Positions 45,368 through 55,345 of a stretch of 64,000 bases of DNA are shown here, in pieces. The position numbers and the translations under genes are program-made. Each line of letters begins with the position of its first letter. Position 1 is the first letter of the stretch. The stretch is from Billgrantia ethanolica. Lineage in GTDB: Bacteria; Pseudomonadota; Gammaproteobacteria; Pseudomonadales; Halomonadaceae. Location: the NCBI RefSeq assembly GCF_021404305.1, contig NZ_JABFTX010000001.1:310001-374000 (forward strand). The letters are read 5' to 3'. A model generated the notes under the pieces. That model searched no databases and had not been told where the DNA came from. It was given only the letters and a program-made list of their open reading frames with translations.

Positions 45368-46789
45368 TTGGCACTGCTTGGCAAGCGGCGACCGGCACGC
45401 CAGCGTTCCGGTGTCTCAGGGCTGCACAAGCGACACACCGAAGCCCAGCGTCCGGCTGAGCCCGAAGCCGACGGCGAGGCAGTGAGCATAGAACGTCTGG
45501 CCCACGATGGCCGAGGCGTGGCTCGCAGCGCCGCTGGCAAGACGCTGTTCGTCGAAGGGGCGCTGCCGGGCGAGCGTGTCGAGGTGGCGGTGCACCGTAC
45601 CCGCAAGCGCTTCGACGAAGCCCATATACGCACGCTGCTCGAGCCCGCGCCTGAGCGGGTCACGCCGCCTTGTATCCATTACGGCCAGTGCGGTGGCTGC
45701 GACATGCAGCATCTGGCGGTGGCGGCGCAGCGTCGCCACAAGGGCGATGTACTCACCGACCTTCTCGGCCGAGAGGGCATCGAGCTCGCTCACCCCGTTC
45801 GTCTGCTGGCGGGACAGCCCTCGGGTTACCGGCGCCGTGCGCGTCTGGGCGTCAAGGTGGACGCCCAGGGCGACGTGCATCTGGGCTTTCGTGCCCGGCA
45901 TGCCAGCCGTCTGGTCGATATCCAGGCCTGCGAGGTGCTCGTTCCCGAGCTTGCGGCCCTGCTCTTGCCGCTTCGGGCTCAGTTGCGCGAGCTCGAGGCG
46001 CCGCGACTGGTGGGCCACCTGGAGCTGATCGCCGCCGACTCGGCCCGCGTGGTGGTGGTTCGCCAACTGCGCGAGAACCCTGCCGACCTGCAGCATTGGC
46101 GGGAGTTCGGCCAAGCCAATGACGTCGTCGTCGCGCGTCTGCTGGGGCGTGACGAGCCCACCCTCGAATGGCTGGGGGCGCCGGCATCGCTCAGCTACCG
46201 GCTGCCGCTCGACGAGGCCGAGCTGCGCTTGAGCTTCGCGCCGGGTGACTTCGTTCAGGTCAACGCAGAGATCAATCGTGGGATGGTGCGTACTGTGCGG
46301 GAGTGGCTGGCCCCCGCCAGCGGTCAGCGCGTGCTGGATCTGTTTGCCGGCATCGGCAACTTCAGCCTACCGTTGGCCGCCGACGGCGCCCGCGTCACGG
46401 CGGTGGAGGGCAATCCCGCCATGGTGGCTCGACTCGAAGCCAACGCGCGGGATAGTGCGCTCGAACTGGAGGCGCACCAGGCTAACTTGAACGATGAAGC
46501 CTCCGTGGCGGAGCTGCTGGCGCGCCTGGCGCCGGATATCGTGGTGCTGGACCCGCCCCGGGACGGAGCCGATGCGGTATGTCGCGCCTTGGCCGAACGC
46601 CCGGTGCCGAAGCTGGTCTACATTGCCTGTGACCCTGCCACGCTGGCGCGCGATGCGGCACGGCTCGTGCATGGCGGTTATGGCATCGTTCAGGCGATGG
46701 TAGCCGACATGTTCGTGCACACTTCGCACCTGGAGACCCTGCTCCTGCTCGAACATGGTGCAGGCCAGCCGTCATCGCAAGGAGTCTGA
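45368..46789 (+). CDS. rlmD: 23S rRNA (uracil-1939-C5) methyltransferase RlmD
   Basis: SAM-dependent methyltransferase with a 4Fe-4S cluster. It is 473 aa if the TTG at 45368, one base after the cysM stop, is the start; a later GTG (45411 or 45483) cannot be excluded. The TRAM domain contains IERLAHDGRGVARSAAGKTL. Cluster cysteines are in CIHYGQCGGCDMQH and QACEVL. The SAM site is LDLFAGIGNFSLPLA and the catalytic Cys lies in YIACDPATLARD. Confidence 0.93.
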   Translation: MALLGKRRPARQRSGVSGLHKRHTEAQRPAEPEADGEAVSIERLAHDGRGVARSAAGKTLFVEGALPGERVEVAVHRTRKRFDEAHIRTLLEPAPERVTPPCIHYGQCGGCDMQHLAVAAQRRHKGDVLTDLLGREGIELAHPVRLLAGQPSGYRRRARLGVKVDAQGDVHLGFRARHASRLVDIQACEVLVPELAALLLPLRAQLRELEAPRLVGHLELIAADSARVVVVRQLRENPADLQHWREFGQANDVVVARLLGRDEPTLEWLGAPASLSYRLPLDEAELRLSFAPGDFVQVNAEINRGMVRTVREWLAPASGQRVLDLFAGIGNFSLPLAADGARVTAVEGNPAMVARLEANARDSALELEAHQANLNDEASVAELLARLAPDIVVLDPPRDGADAVCRALAERPVPKLVYIACDPATLARDAARLVHGGYGIVQAMVADMFVHTSHLETLLLLEHGAGQPSSQGV

Positions 46790-46793
46790 CAAG

Positions 46794-49070
46794 ATGGTAA
46801 AAGTCCGCGACGACCAGCCGCTGACCGACGATGGCGACGTCGATATCGGCCATTGGCTGGAGCGGCTGCAGGAAGACGTCAAGCTGCGCGATCCCGACGA
46901 GATGCGCGAGGCTTGCGAACTCACCAAACGTCTTGCCATGGAGGCGGACCGCCCCCACAAGGCCTGGCTGCCTCGCGACACCACCTATCGCATGGGCCTG
47001 GAGATGGCCGACATTCTGGCTCTGCTGAAGCTCGATCAAGCGGCGCTGGAGGCGGCGGTGCTCTATCGTGCCGTACGTGAAGGGCTGATCTCCATCGATG
47101 CCGTTGCCCGGCAGTTCGGCAAGGAGGTGGCCGAGCTGATTGCCGGTGTGCTGCAGATGGCCGCCATCAGCAACGCCCAGATTCCCAGTCAGGGCCTGGT
47201 GCAGCACGACCAGCAGGACAACCTGCGCAAGATGCTGGTAACCATGATCGACGACGTGCGCGTGGCATTGATCAAGATCGCCGAGCGGACCTGCGCCCTG
47301 CGTCAGGTCAAGGACGCTCCCCGCGAGAAGCGTCTGCAAGTGGCCCGCGAGGTGTTCGACATCTACGCGCCGCTGGCCCATCGCCTGGGCATCGGCCAGG
47401 TCAAGTGGGAGCTCGAGGATCTCTCGTTCCGTTATCTGCACGAGGACGACTACAAGGCGATTGCCCGCCAGCTGGCCGAGAAGCGCCTGGATCGCGACCG
47501 CTACATCCACGACGTGGTCGAAACCCTCAAGGGCATGCTGGAATCCCAGGGCATCACCGAGTACGAGGTCAACGGCCGCGCCAAGCACATCTATTCGATC
47601 TGGCGCAAGATGAAGCGCAAGCGCATCGACTTCTCCCAGGTCAATGACGTACGCGCCGTCCGTATCCTGGTGCCCGAGGTAACCGACTGCTATACCGTGC
47701 TGGGGCTGGTGCACTCACGCTGGCACCATGTCCCCAATGAGTTCGACGACTACATCGCCAACCCCAAGAAGAACGGCTACCAGTCGCTGCACACCGCCGT
47801 GCTGGGGCCCGAGAACAAGGTGCTGGAGATCCAGATCCGCACCTTCGCCATGCACGACGAGGCGGAGCTGGGCGTCTGCGCCCACTGGCGCTACAAGGGC
47901 CACGATACCGGCGGCAAGAGCTCCAGCTACGAGGAGAAGATCGCCTGGCTGCGTCAGGTGCTCGAGTGGCAGGACGAGGTGGGCGACTTCGGCGACCTGC
48001 GCGAAGGGCTCTCCAGCGATGTGGCACCGGATCGCATCTACGTCTTTACCCCGGACGGCCACGTCATCGACCTGCCGCGTGTCGCCACGCCCATCGACTT
48101 CGCCTACCGCGTGCATACCGAGGTCGGTCACCGCTGCCGTGGGGCCAAGATCGACGGGCGCATCGTGCCGCTCACCTACAAGCTCAAGACCGGCCAGCAG
48201 GTCGAGATCCTCACCGCCAGCAAGGGTGGGCCCAGTCGCGACTGGCTCAACCCTAGCCTCGGCTACGTGCGCACCTCGCGGGCTCGGGCCAAGATTCAGT
48301 CGTGGTTCAAGCACCAGGCCCGCGAGCAGAACGTGGAAGAGGGCAAGGCGCTGTTCGAGCGCGAGATGCGCCGCCTCGACGTGGAGGACATGGATCTAGA
48401 GACCCTGGCCAACAAGGTCAACTACACCACGCCCGAGGACATGTACGCCGCCCTGGGTGCGGGCGACCTGCGCATCGGCCAGGTGCTGCATCAGGCCCAG
48501 CAGCTGTTCGGTGAGACCGACGATCAGGAGCAGCTCGACCGTCTGCTGGCCAAGCCCAAGCGCGACCAGGCCAAGGGCGGCAGCAGCGACATCACCGTGC
48601 TCGGCGTGGGCAATCTCAAGACCAGCATGGCCAACTGCTGCCACCCGGTGCCCGGCGAGCCGATCGTCGGCTTCATCACCCAGGGCCGCGGCGTCACCGT
48701 GCATCGCCAGGACTGCCCCAACATCCTGCAGTTGCGCATCGACGAACCCCAGCGGGTCATCGAGGTGGAGTGGGGCCAGCGCGCGCGCACTCAGTACCCG
48801 GTGGACATCGAGATCCAGGCCTGGGACCGCTCCGGCCTGTTGCGCGACGTGACCGGCATCCTCAGCAACGAGAAGGTCAACGTGCTGTCGGTCAACACCC
48901 TGACCGACACCAGCGACGGCATTGCCCGCATGCGCATCACCGTGGAAGTCGATGGTCTGGAAACCCTGGGGCGGCTCTTCTCGCGCATCCAGCAGCTCTC
49001 CAACGTGATCGAGGTGCAGCGCCTGCGCACCGGGGCCAAGGGAATGAAGCGCAAGGGGAGCGGCGCATGA
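46794..49070 (+). CDS. relA: (p)ppGpp synthetase I RelA
   Basis: Ribosome-bound synthetase of the stringent response. 758 aa from the ATG at 46794 (AAGGAG upstream). The N-terminal HD domain is degenerate (VLYRAVREG in place of the metal-binding HDVVED), so it should lack hydrolase activity, which separates it from SpoT. The synthetase domain includes INDVRAVRILVP-like sequence and KKNGYQSLHTAV. TGS, then ZFD (NCCHPVPGEPIVGFITQGRG) and ACT domains follow. Its stop overlaps mazG. Confidence 0.96.
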   Translation: MVKVRDDQPLTDDGDVDIGHWLERLQEDVKLRDPDEMREACELTKRLAMEADRPHKAWLPRDTTYRMGLEMADILALLKLDQAALEAAVLYRAVREGLISIDAVARQFGKEVAELIAGVLQMAAISNAQIPSQGLVQHDQQDNLRKMLVTMIDDVRVALIKIAERTCALRQVKDAPREKRLQVAREVFDIYAPLAHRLGIGQVKWELEDLSFRYLHEDDYKAIARQLAEKRLDRDRYIHDVVETLKGMLESQGITEYEVNGRAKHIYSIWRKMKRKRIDFSQVNDVRAVRILVPEVTDCYTVLGLVHSRWHHVPNEFDDYIANPKKNGYQSLHTAVLGPENKVLEIQIRTFAMHDEAELGVCAHWRYKGHDTGGKSSSYEEKIAWLRQVLEWQDEVGDFGDLREGLSSDVAPDRIYVFTPDGHVIDLPRVATPIDFAYRVHTEVGHRCRGAKIDGRIVPLTYKLKTGQQVEILTASKGGPSRDWLNPSLGYVRTSRARAKIQSWFKHQAREQNVEEGKALFEREMRRLDVEDMDLETLANKVNYTTPEDMYAALGAGDLRIGQVLHQAQQLFGETDDQEQLDRLLAKPKRDQAKGGSSDITVLGVGNLKTSMANCCHPVPGEPIVGFITQGRGVTVHRQDCPNILQLRIDEPQRVIEVEWGQRARTQYPVDIEIQAWDRSGLLRDVTGILSNEKVNVLSVNTLTDTSDGIARMRITVEVDGLETLGRLFSRIQQLSNVIEVQRLRTGAKGMKRKGSGA

Positions 49071-49963
49071 GCGAGAATCGCCACGGCATCGACGACCTGC
49101 TGACGCTGATGGCGGTGCTGCGCGACCCGGCGCAGGGCTGCCCGTGGGACCTCAAGCAGGACTGGCAGAGCATCGTGCCGCATACCCTGGAAGAAGCCTA
49201 CGAGGTGGCCGATGCCATCGAGCGCTGTGCCTGGGACGAGCTGCCCGGCGAACTCGGCGACCTGCTGTTCCAGGTGGTGTATTACAGCCAGTTCGCCGAT
49301 GAAGAGGGGCGCTTCGATTTTCACGACGTGGTGGATACCCTGACGGCCAAGATGATACGCCGTCATCCGCATGTGTTTCCCGACGGCACCCTGGCTTCGC
49401 GGCGGCCACCCGGCGTCAGCGCCGAGGAGGTCGAGACCCGGCAAGTCAACAGTCGCTGGGAATCGCTCAAGGCGGCGGAGCGCGCCGAGCGTGCCGATAC
49501 CGAGGCCGGCGTGTCGGTGCTCGACGATGTGCCGCGTACGCTGCCGGCGCTGTCGCGTGCCGCCAAGCTTTCCAAACGCGCGGCCCGGGTCGGCTTCGAC
49601 TGGCCCGACGCCACGGGGGTGATCGCCAAGATTCGCGAGGAGCTCGACGAGGTCGAGCAGGCCCTGGCCGAGGGTGATCGGCGCCATGCGGCGGAGGAAG
49701 TGGGTGACTTGCTGTTTGCCGTGACCAATCTGGCGCGCACCCTCAAAGCCGACCCCGAGCAGTGCCTGCGCGACACCAATGCCAAGTTCGAACGCCGCTT
49801 CCGCCACGTGGAGCGTGCCCTGGCCGAGCGTGGCATGACCACCCGCGACGTCGACCTGGCTACCATGGAGCGGCATTGGCAGGAGGCCAAGCGGCTCGAG
49901 CACAACCTTTCCCCGATATCTGCCGAACCACCAGAACCGTCTTCAGGAGGAGATCGACCATGA
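49067..49963 (+). CDS. mazG: Nucleoside triphosphate pyrophosphohydrolase MazG
   Basis: House-cleaning NTP hydrolase, known in E. coli also to lower ppGpp. 298 aa from the ATG at 49067, overlapping the relA stop. Two MazG domains are visible: DPAQGCPWDLKQDWQSIVPH with EEAYEVADAIE and ELGDLLFQVV, then KIREELDEVEQAL with EEVGDLLFAVTNLAR. Its stop overlaps the ppc start (ATGA). The relA-mazG pairing is conserved in gammaproteobacteria. Confidence 0.95.
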   Translation: MSENRHGIDDLLTLMAVLRDPAQGCPWDLKQDWQSIVPHTLEEAYEVADAIERCAWDELPGELGDLLFQVVYYSQFADEEGRFDFHDVVDTLTAKMIRRHPHVFPDGTLASRRPPGVSAEEVETRQVNSRWESLKAAERAERADTEAGVSVLDDVPRTLPALSRAAKLSKRAARVGFDWPDATGVIAKIREELDEVEQALAEGDRRHAAEEVGDLLFAVTNLARTLKADPEQCLRDTNAKFERRFRHVERALAERGMTTRDVDLATMERHWQEAKRLEHNLSPISAEPPEPSSGGDRP

Positions 49964-52608
49964 GCGGCGATCTGCACGAATCCCTACGCGACAACGTACG
50001 CATTCTCGGTGACAGCCTGGGCCGCACCATTGCCGACGACCTGGGCAAGGGCTTCGTCGACCGTATCGAGGCCATCCGCGGCCTGGCCAAGAGCGGCCGA
50101 CAGGGTGATGTGCAGAGCAGCCGTGAGCTGATCGAATACCTGCGCAAGCTGCCGGACCGCGATCTGCTGCCGGTCACCCGCGCCTTCAACCAGTTCCTCA
50201 ACCTGGCCAACATCGCCGAGCAGCACTACCGGGCACGCTTTCGCCGCGTGGAGGACTACAAGCCGGGCTCTCAGCCGGTACTCTCCGAGTTGCTGCAGCG
50301 GGCCCGCGGCGCCGGCCACACGCCGCGCAAGCTGGTCGAGAGCCTGGCCAGCATGCGTGTCGAGCTGGTGCTTACCGCCCACCCCACCGAGGTCATACGC
50401 CGCACCCTGATCCAGAAGTACGACGCCATTGACGACTGCCTTACCGTGATCGAATCGTCGCTGGACTATCCCGAGCGTGCCAGCCGCGCCCGTGGACGCC
50501 TCGAGGAGTTGATCAGCCAGGCCTGGCATACCGACGAGATTCGTCATGAGCGACCCACGCCGGTGGACGAGGCGAAGTGGGGCTTCGCGGTGATCGAGAA
50601 CTCGCTATGGCAGGCGGTGCCGGCGTTCCATCGCGACCTCGACAGCCTGCTGCTGGAGTCCGCCGGTGAGCGCCTGCCGCTGGATGCCGCGCCGATCGTG
50701 TTCGCTTCATGGATGGGCGGCGACCGAGACGGCAACCCCAACGTGACCTCCAAAGTCACCCGGGAGGTGCTGCTGCTGGGGCGCTGGATGGCGGCCGATC
50801 TTTATCTGCGAGACCTCGAACAGCTCAAGGCCGAGCTGTCCATGTGGAAGTGCAACAGCGCGCTGCGGGCCGAGGTGGGCAACGTGGCCGAACCCTATCG
50901 CGAGCTGCTCAAGCGTCTGCTGCAGCGGGTCGAGGCCACCCGCGACTGGGCCAAGGCGCAGCTCGACGGGCGCAGCTACGAGGGTGGCGCGATCATCGAG
51001 AGCAGCGATCAGCTCTATGCACCGCTGCTCACCTGCTACCGCTCGCTGTGCGACGTGGGACTCGACACCATCGCCAATGGTGCACTGCTCGATACCCTGC
51101 GCCGAGTGGCGGTATTCGGCGTGACCCTGACCAAGCTCGACATTCGTCAGGAGGCGAGCCGGCACGCCATGGTCATGGAGGAACTGACCCAGACCCTCGG
51201 GCTCGGTCACTATCGCGAGTGGAGCGAGGAGCAACGCCAGGCCTTCCTGCTCGCCGAGCTGGAGTCGCGGCGCCCCCTGATTCCGCGCCGCTGGGAGTGC
51301 TCGCCAGAGACCCGCGAAGTGCTCGACACCTTCCTGGTCATCGCCAACGAGCAGTCCGAAGCGCTCGGTACCTACATCATCTCCATGGCCGGCCAACCCT
51401 CCGACGTGCTCACGGTCGCGCTGCTGATGAAGGAGGTGGGGGGCGTCGTCTCGCTGCCTATCGCGCCGCTGTTCGAGACCCTGGACGATCTCAACCGCTC
51501 CGGCGACGTAGTCGACCGCCTGCTGGCGTTGCCGGGCTACCGGGCGCTGGTCGGCGACCGTCAGGAAGTGATGATCGGCTATTCCGATTCGGCCAAGGAC
51601 GCCGGCCAGCTGGCGGCTGCCTGGGCTCAGTATCGCGCCCAGGAGCGCCTGGTGGAGGTATGCCGCAGCCACGGTGTTGCGCTTACCCTGTTCCATGGCC
51701 GCGGCGGCGCCGTCGGCCGTGGCGGCGGTCCGGCCTATGCGGCAATTCTGTCGCAGCCGCCGGGCTCGGTGAACGGCAGCCTGCGGGTCACCGAGCAGGG
51801 CGAGATGATCCGCTTCAAGTTCGGCCAGCCTGACATTGCCCTGCGTTCCATGGAGATCTACGCCTGTGCTGTGCTCGAGGCGACGCTGCTGCCGCCGCCA
51901 GCGCCGGAGGCTCACTGGCGCGAGGAGATGGACCGCCTGGCCGAACTCGCCCATCAGGCCTATGTCGGCGTGGTGCGTGAGGACCCCGATTTCGTGCCTT
52001 ACTTCCGCGCGGTGACGCCGGAGGGCGTGCTGGGACATCTGCCGCTGGGCTCACGCCCGACCAAGCGCCGTCAGGACGGCGGCGTCGAGACGCTGCGAGC
52101 GATTCCCTGGATCTTCGCCTGGACCCAGATCCGCCTGATGCTACCGGCCTGGCTGGGTAGCGGGGAGGCCTTCGGTACCCGTCTGGAAGAGGAGGGAGGG
52201 CTCGAGGTGCTGCGCGAGATGCGCGACCGTTGGCCCTTCTTCGGCACCTATCTCGACATGCTCGAGATGCTGCTGGCCAAGGCGGATGTGGGCATCGCTT
52301 CCTACTACGAGCAGCGTCTGGTCGACGAGCCTGCTCTCAAGGAACTGGGCGCTCAGCTGCGCGAACGCTTCACCCGGCTGCAGTCGGTGCTGCTGACCAT
52401 CCTCGACCAGCCGCAACTGCTGGAGCAGACGCCGCTGATCCGTCAGGCCATCGAGGTACGCAACCCGTACATCGATCCGTTGCACGGCCTTCAGGCGGAG
52501 CTGCTGCAGCGTAACCGCGATGCCGACGGAGCCATCAGCGGTGAGCTCTCGCGTGCCCTGATGGTCACCATGGCGGGCATCGCCGCGGGCCTGCGCAACA
52601 CGGGCTAA
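49960..52608 (+). CDS. ppc: Phosphoenolpyruvate carboxylase
   Basis: Anaplerotic enzyme forming oxaloacetate from PEP and bicarbonate. 882 aa from the ATG at 49960, preceded by AGGAGGAG inside mazG; longer frames are out of context. Catalytic His141 lies in VLTAHPTEVIRRT; FHGRGGAVGRGGGPAYAAI is the second signature. The C-terminus ends GLRNTG, as in all bacterial PEPC. The ATGA overlap with mazG suggests coupling to the stringent-response operon. Confidence 0.97.
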   Translation: MSGDLHESLRDNVRILGDSLGRTIADDLGKGFVDRIEAIRGLAKSGRQGDVQSSRELIEYLRKLPDRDLLPVTRAFNQFLNLANIAEQHYRARFRRVEDYKPGSQPVLSELLQRARGAGHTPRKLVESLASMRVELVLTAHPTEVIRRTLIQKYDAIDDCLTVIESSLDYPERASRARGRLEELISQAWHTDEIRHERPTPVDEAKWGFAVIENSLWQAVPAFHRDLDSLLLESAGERLPLDAAPIVFASWMGGDRDGNPNVTSKVTREVLLLGRWMAADLYLRDLEQLKAELSMWKCNSALRAEVGNVAEPYRELLKRLLQRVEATRDWAKAQLDGRSYEGGAIIESSDQLYAPLLTCYRSLCDVGLDTIANGALLDTLRRVAVFGVTLTKLDIRQEASRHAMVMEELTQTLGLGHYREWSEEQRQAFLLAELESRRPLIPRRWECSPETREVLDTFLVIANEQSEALGTYIISMAGQPSDVLTVALLMKEVGGVVSLPIAPLFETLDDLNRSGDVVDRLLALPGYRALVGDRQEVMIGYSDSAKDAGQLAAAWAQYRAQERLVEVCRSHGVALTLFHGRGGAVGRGGGPAYAAILSQPPGSVNGSLRVTEQGEMIRFKFGQPDIALRSMEIYACAVLEATLLPPPAPEAHWREEMDRLAELAHQAYVGVVREDPDFVPYFRAVTPEGVLGHLPLGSRPTKRRQDGGVETLRAIPWIFAWTQIRLMLPAWLGSGEAFGTRLEEEGGLEVLREMRDRWPFFGTYLDMLEMLLAKADVGIASYYEQRLVDEPALKELGAQLRERFTRLQSVLLTILDQPQLLEQTPLIRQAIEVRNPYIDPLHGLQAELLQRNRDADGAISGELSRALMVTMAGIAAGLRNTG

Positions 52609-52668
52609 CAGTCACTGCGCTTGGCCATGCTTTGTCGAGGCCATTCTTTGTCGAAAAGCAGCTTCATG

Positions 52669-52699
52669 ACGATCGCCCCGGCTTAACCGGGGCGATCGT
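52669..52699. terminator. Bidirectional hairpin between ppc and the peroxiredoxin gene
   Basis: Perfect 13-bp stem (ACGATCGCCCCGG / CCGGGGCGATCGT) with a 5-base loop. There is no T run on either side. It sits between converging genes, so termination in both directions is likely but not certain. Confidence 0.65.
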
Positions 52700-52724
52700 G
52701 CTATGCGGGTAGCGAAAGAGAGGC

Positions 52725-53384
52725 TCAGCGGGGCTGCTTGACGGTGCGCAGATAGGGCTTGATGGTGGTGAACCCCTCGGGGTACTTCTTCCTGGCCTCC
52801 TCGTCGCTAACCGAGGGCGGAATGATCACGTCGTCGCCGGGACGCCAGTTCACCGGCGTGGCCACGGTGTGCTTGGCATTGAGCTGCACCGAGTCGAGCA
52901 GGCGCATCACTTCGTTGAAGTCGCGGCCCGAGGTCATCGGGTAGATCAGCATCGCCTTGATCTTCTTGTCCGGCCCGATAATGAACACCGCGCGCACCGT
53001 GGCGTTGTCGGCCGGCGTGCGGCCTTCGGCGCTGCCCGGCTCCTCGGCGGGGAGCATGTCGTAGAGCTTGGCCACTTCAAGCTTGTCGTCGCCGATCATG
53101 GGGTAATTGGGAGCGGTGCCCTGGGTTTCCTCGATGTCCTTGGCCCAAGCGGCATGATTGTCGACCGGATCCACCGAGAGGCCGACGATCTTGGTATTGC
53201 GCTTGTCGAACTCGGGCTTGAGCTTGGCCATGAAGCCCAGCTCCGTAGTACAGACCGGGGTGAAGTCCTTGGGATGCGAGAACAGAATGCACCAGCTGTC
53301 GCCGATCCACTCATGGAAATTCAAGGTGCCCTGGGTGGTTTGCGCCGTGAAGTCGGGCGCGGTGTCGCCGATTCTGAGACTCAT
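52725..53384 (-). CDS. 1-Cys peroxiredoxin (Prx6/LsfA type)
   Basis: Thiol peroxidase reducing peroxides. It is 219 aa. The peroxidatic cysteine is Cys45 in HPKDFTPVCTTELGF. No second resolving cysteine is placed as in 2-Cys enzymes (Cys32 is in the strand before). The C-terminal arm VATPVNWRPGDDVIIPPSVS is typical of the Prx6 group, including Pseudomonas LsfA. It is a single-gene unit converging on ppc. Confidence 0.94.
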   Translation of the reverse strand: MSLRIGDTAPDFTAQTTQGTLNFHEWIGDSWCILFSHPKDFTPVCTTELGFMAKLKPEFDKRNTKIVGLSVDPVDNHAAWAKDIEETQGTAPNYPMIGDDKLEVAKLYDMLPAEEPGSAEGRTPADNATVRAVFIIGPDKKIKAMLIYPMTSGRDFNEVMRLLDSVQLNAKHTVATPVNWRPGDDVIIPPSVSDEEARKKYPEGFTTIKPYLRTVKQPR

Positions 53385-53558
53385 CGTCGTGCTCCAGGAT
53401 CATGGGTTCGAGATAGGCGTCGCATGGCCCCATGCGGACGCTGCTTGAATATAGGACACACATGGAAGAAGCGCAGGTGATGAGTACAGGGGGCGACACT
53501 CAGGCAAAGAGCTAGCCTGAGGAGGCAGAGGCATGTGCGCTCAGAAGGCGTATGGAGG

Positions 53559-54215
53559 TTAGAAGGCGTAGTGCAGCGAGGCGGTGATGAGATTTAGGTG
53601 CGCCATGTTAGGAGCGTCGATCTCTTCGATCTCGAGCCTGCTGACCAAGCGATTGTGCTGCAGCCGGGCGCCGAAGCCTTGAATTCTTGCGGTACCCGTG
53701 GTCGCCGTATAAAGCGATTCGCTCTGTGTTACCGGATCGCCTTCCCATTCGGCGAAGCCGGACTTGGCGTAGAGGCCCAGTTGCCCCAGTCGCACGCCTG
53801 CCACCAGACTGCCGCCCAGGGTCGTGGTATTGACCAGCAGGGACTGGTCGGCGAGGCGGGTGGGAACTTCGTCGCTTTCGCGATAGGTGATTTCAGCTCC
53901 CAGGTCGAGCCGCGGGAGGTTGGTCGGCGAGAAGCCCGCTGTCACCCGAAAGCCGGAGGTGTAGCCATCCGGCGAGTGCAGGTCGCTGCCCTCCAGCACG
54001 ACACCGTTGTCGAGGTACATCAGGTCGCTGGTCTTGCCGGCGTATGCGGGTGTGCTCAACGGAGCATGGGACAGGGCGGCGAGGAGATCGAAGGAGGCAT
54101 GGGAGTAGGCCAGAGGCTCGTCCGCAACGGACATACCGTTATCCGCTATTGCCGACAGTGGCAACAGCGTCAGGCAGGCGGCCATGGCCACGGCACCTCT
54201 GAAACACGCCTTCAT
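53559..54215 (-). CDS. Putative outer-membrane beta-barrel protein, unknown function
   Basis: 218 aa with a signal peptide (MKACFRGAVAMAACLTLLPL to AIADNG). The mature part alternates polar and hydrophobic residues in short strands (for example YTSGFRVTAGF, DLGAEITYRES, LGGSLVAGVRLGQLGLYAKSG) and ends ITASLHYAF. The terminal aromatic residue is the usual outer-membrane sorting signal. It resembles small YfaZ-like or OmpW-size barrels in form, but no family is assigned. Confidence 0.72.
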   Translation of the reverse strand: MKACFRGAVAMAACLTLLPLSAIADNGMSVADEPLAYSHASFDLLAALSHAPLSTPAYAGKTSDLMYLDNGVVLEGSDLHSPDGYTSGFRVTAGFSPTNLPRLDLGAEITYRESDEVPTRLADQSLLVNTTTLGGSLVAGVRLGQLGLYAKSGFAEWEGDPVTQSESLYTATTGTARIQGFGARLQHNRLVSRLEIEEIDAPNMAHLNLITASLHYAF

Positions 54216-54363
54216 GTTTTCAGATCCATTTCCCTGTGCAGTGAATCAGTGGTGATACCTCAGGCTCGATCGCATCAGGCTTACTTCGCAAGATCATGCG
54301 GCATGCCTTCGGGGATCCCCATAAAAGCCTAGCAGTATGCCATTAGTCTCGCCAGGCCGGGCT

Positions 54364-55269
54364 TCAACGCAGCGTAACCGAGACGCTTGCCAGGTAGCCG
54401 TCGAGATCCTCGAGACAAGGCGTATCGAGGCCATGCTCGTGGGCGGCAGCGAGCAGCGGCCCGAGTATGGCGTCGCGTTCGGTCGGTCTGCCTGCGAGCA
54501 CGTCCTGCAGCATCGAGGCGCGATTGTTGGCGGTGCCCTCGATCACCTGCCATACCATTGCGTGCCACCCACCCGGGGGTGGAGATGCGCCTACTTTCGC
54601 CATGACCGCGGCCACCTCGTCGACGACACGCTCCACCATGGGGCGAAACGGCCGGTCGCGCAGCTGACCGTTGCGGACACGGTAGCGTGCCACCAGGGGG
54701 TTGATCGCTGCATTGATCGCCAGCTTGTGCCAGAGCCGCGTCTCGATGTCCGTCACCGCCTCGGCGGCCAGGCCCGCGCGATTCAGCGTGGCGGCGAGCT
54801 GACGGCCGCATTCGGTATGGCGGCCGGTCAGATCGCCGAGGTAGGTGATGCCGCGTCCGGCATGGGTCACGCCCTCGTCGCCGGTCAGCCAGGCACCCTC
54901 GGTGGTGGAGGCGCACAGCACGGGCCCCGGGTGGCGGCGCTGAAGTTCGGGCTGGACCTGATAGCCGTTCTGCCACAACACCAGAATCGGGGTGCCGGTG
55001 AGCCGGGCCATGGCGCTCTCATAAGCCGCCTGGGCGTCGTAGGCCTTGGTGGTCAGGTGCAGATACGCCGGCGCCAGCGGCGGCAGCTCCGCCAGGGTGG
55101 TCATGTCCAGCGGCACGGGGCGCCGCATGCCTTCCGGCGTGACGAGCATCTGCGTCGCGGGCAGGGCCCGCCGTCCGGCAACTGTGACCGGCGCCACGCC
55201 CGCCAGGTGCAGGGCCACGAGCCGGCCCAGGGCGCCGGGGCCGACGACCAGGTGAGTTTGCTCGTTCAT
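54364..55269 (-). CDS. panE: 2-dehydropantoate 2-reductase-like protein (PanE/ApbA)
   Basis: NADPH-dependent reductase of pantothenate biosynthesis (ketopantoate to pantoate), or a paralogue with another ketoacid substrate. 301 aa from the ATG at 55269; an ATG 12 nt upstream is possible. The N-terminal nucleotide motif is VVGPGALGRLVALHLAG. Family features are the catalytic Lys region (TTKAYDAQAAYES), LVLWQNGYQ, and the C-terminal domain with LWHKLAINAAINPLVARY and NNRASMLQDVLAGRPTERDA. Confidence 0.85.
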   Translation of the reverse strand: MNEQTHLVVGPGALGRLVALHLAGVAPVTVAGRRALPATQMLVTPEGMRRPVPLDMTTLAELPPLAPAYLHLTTKAYDAQAAYESAMARLTGTPILVLWQNGYQVQPELQRRHPGPVLCASTTEGAWLTGDEGVTHAGRGITYLGDLTGRHTECGRQLAATLNRAGLAAEAVTDIETRLWHKLAINAAINPLVARYRVRNGQLRDRPFRPMVERVVDEVAAVMAKVGASPPPGGWHAMVWQVIEGTANNRASMLQDVLAGRPTERDAILGPLLAAAHEHGLDTPCLEDLDGYLASVSVTLR

Positions 55270-55345
55270 GGTGCGCCTCATTGATGGAATACGGCAGCAT
55301 ACCGATGGCTTGCCGAGTCATGCCAGCCCGACGTGTCAGGCACGG

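Noticed and set aside
50707..52038. A 443-aa minus-strand frame opposite ppc
   Set aside because: PEP carboxylase signatures are unambiguous on the plus strand; the antisense product is composition-driven.
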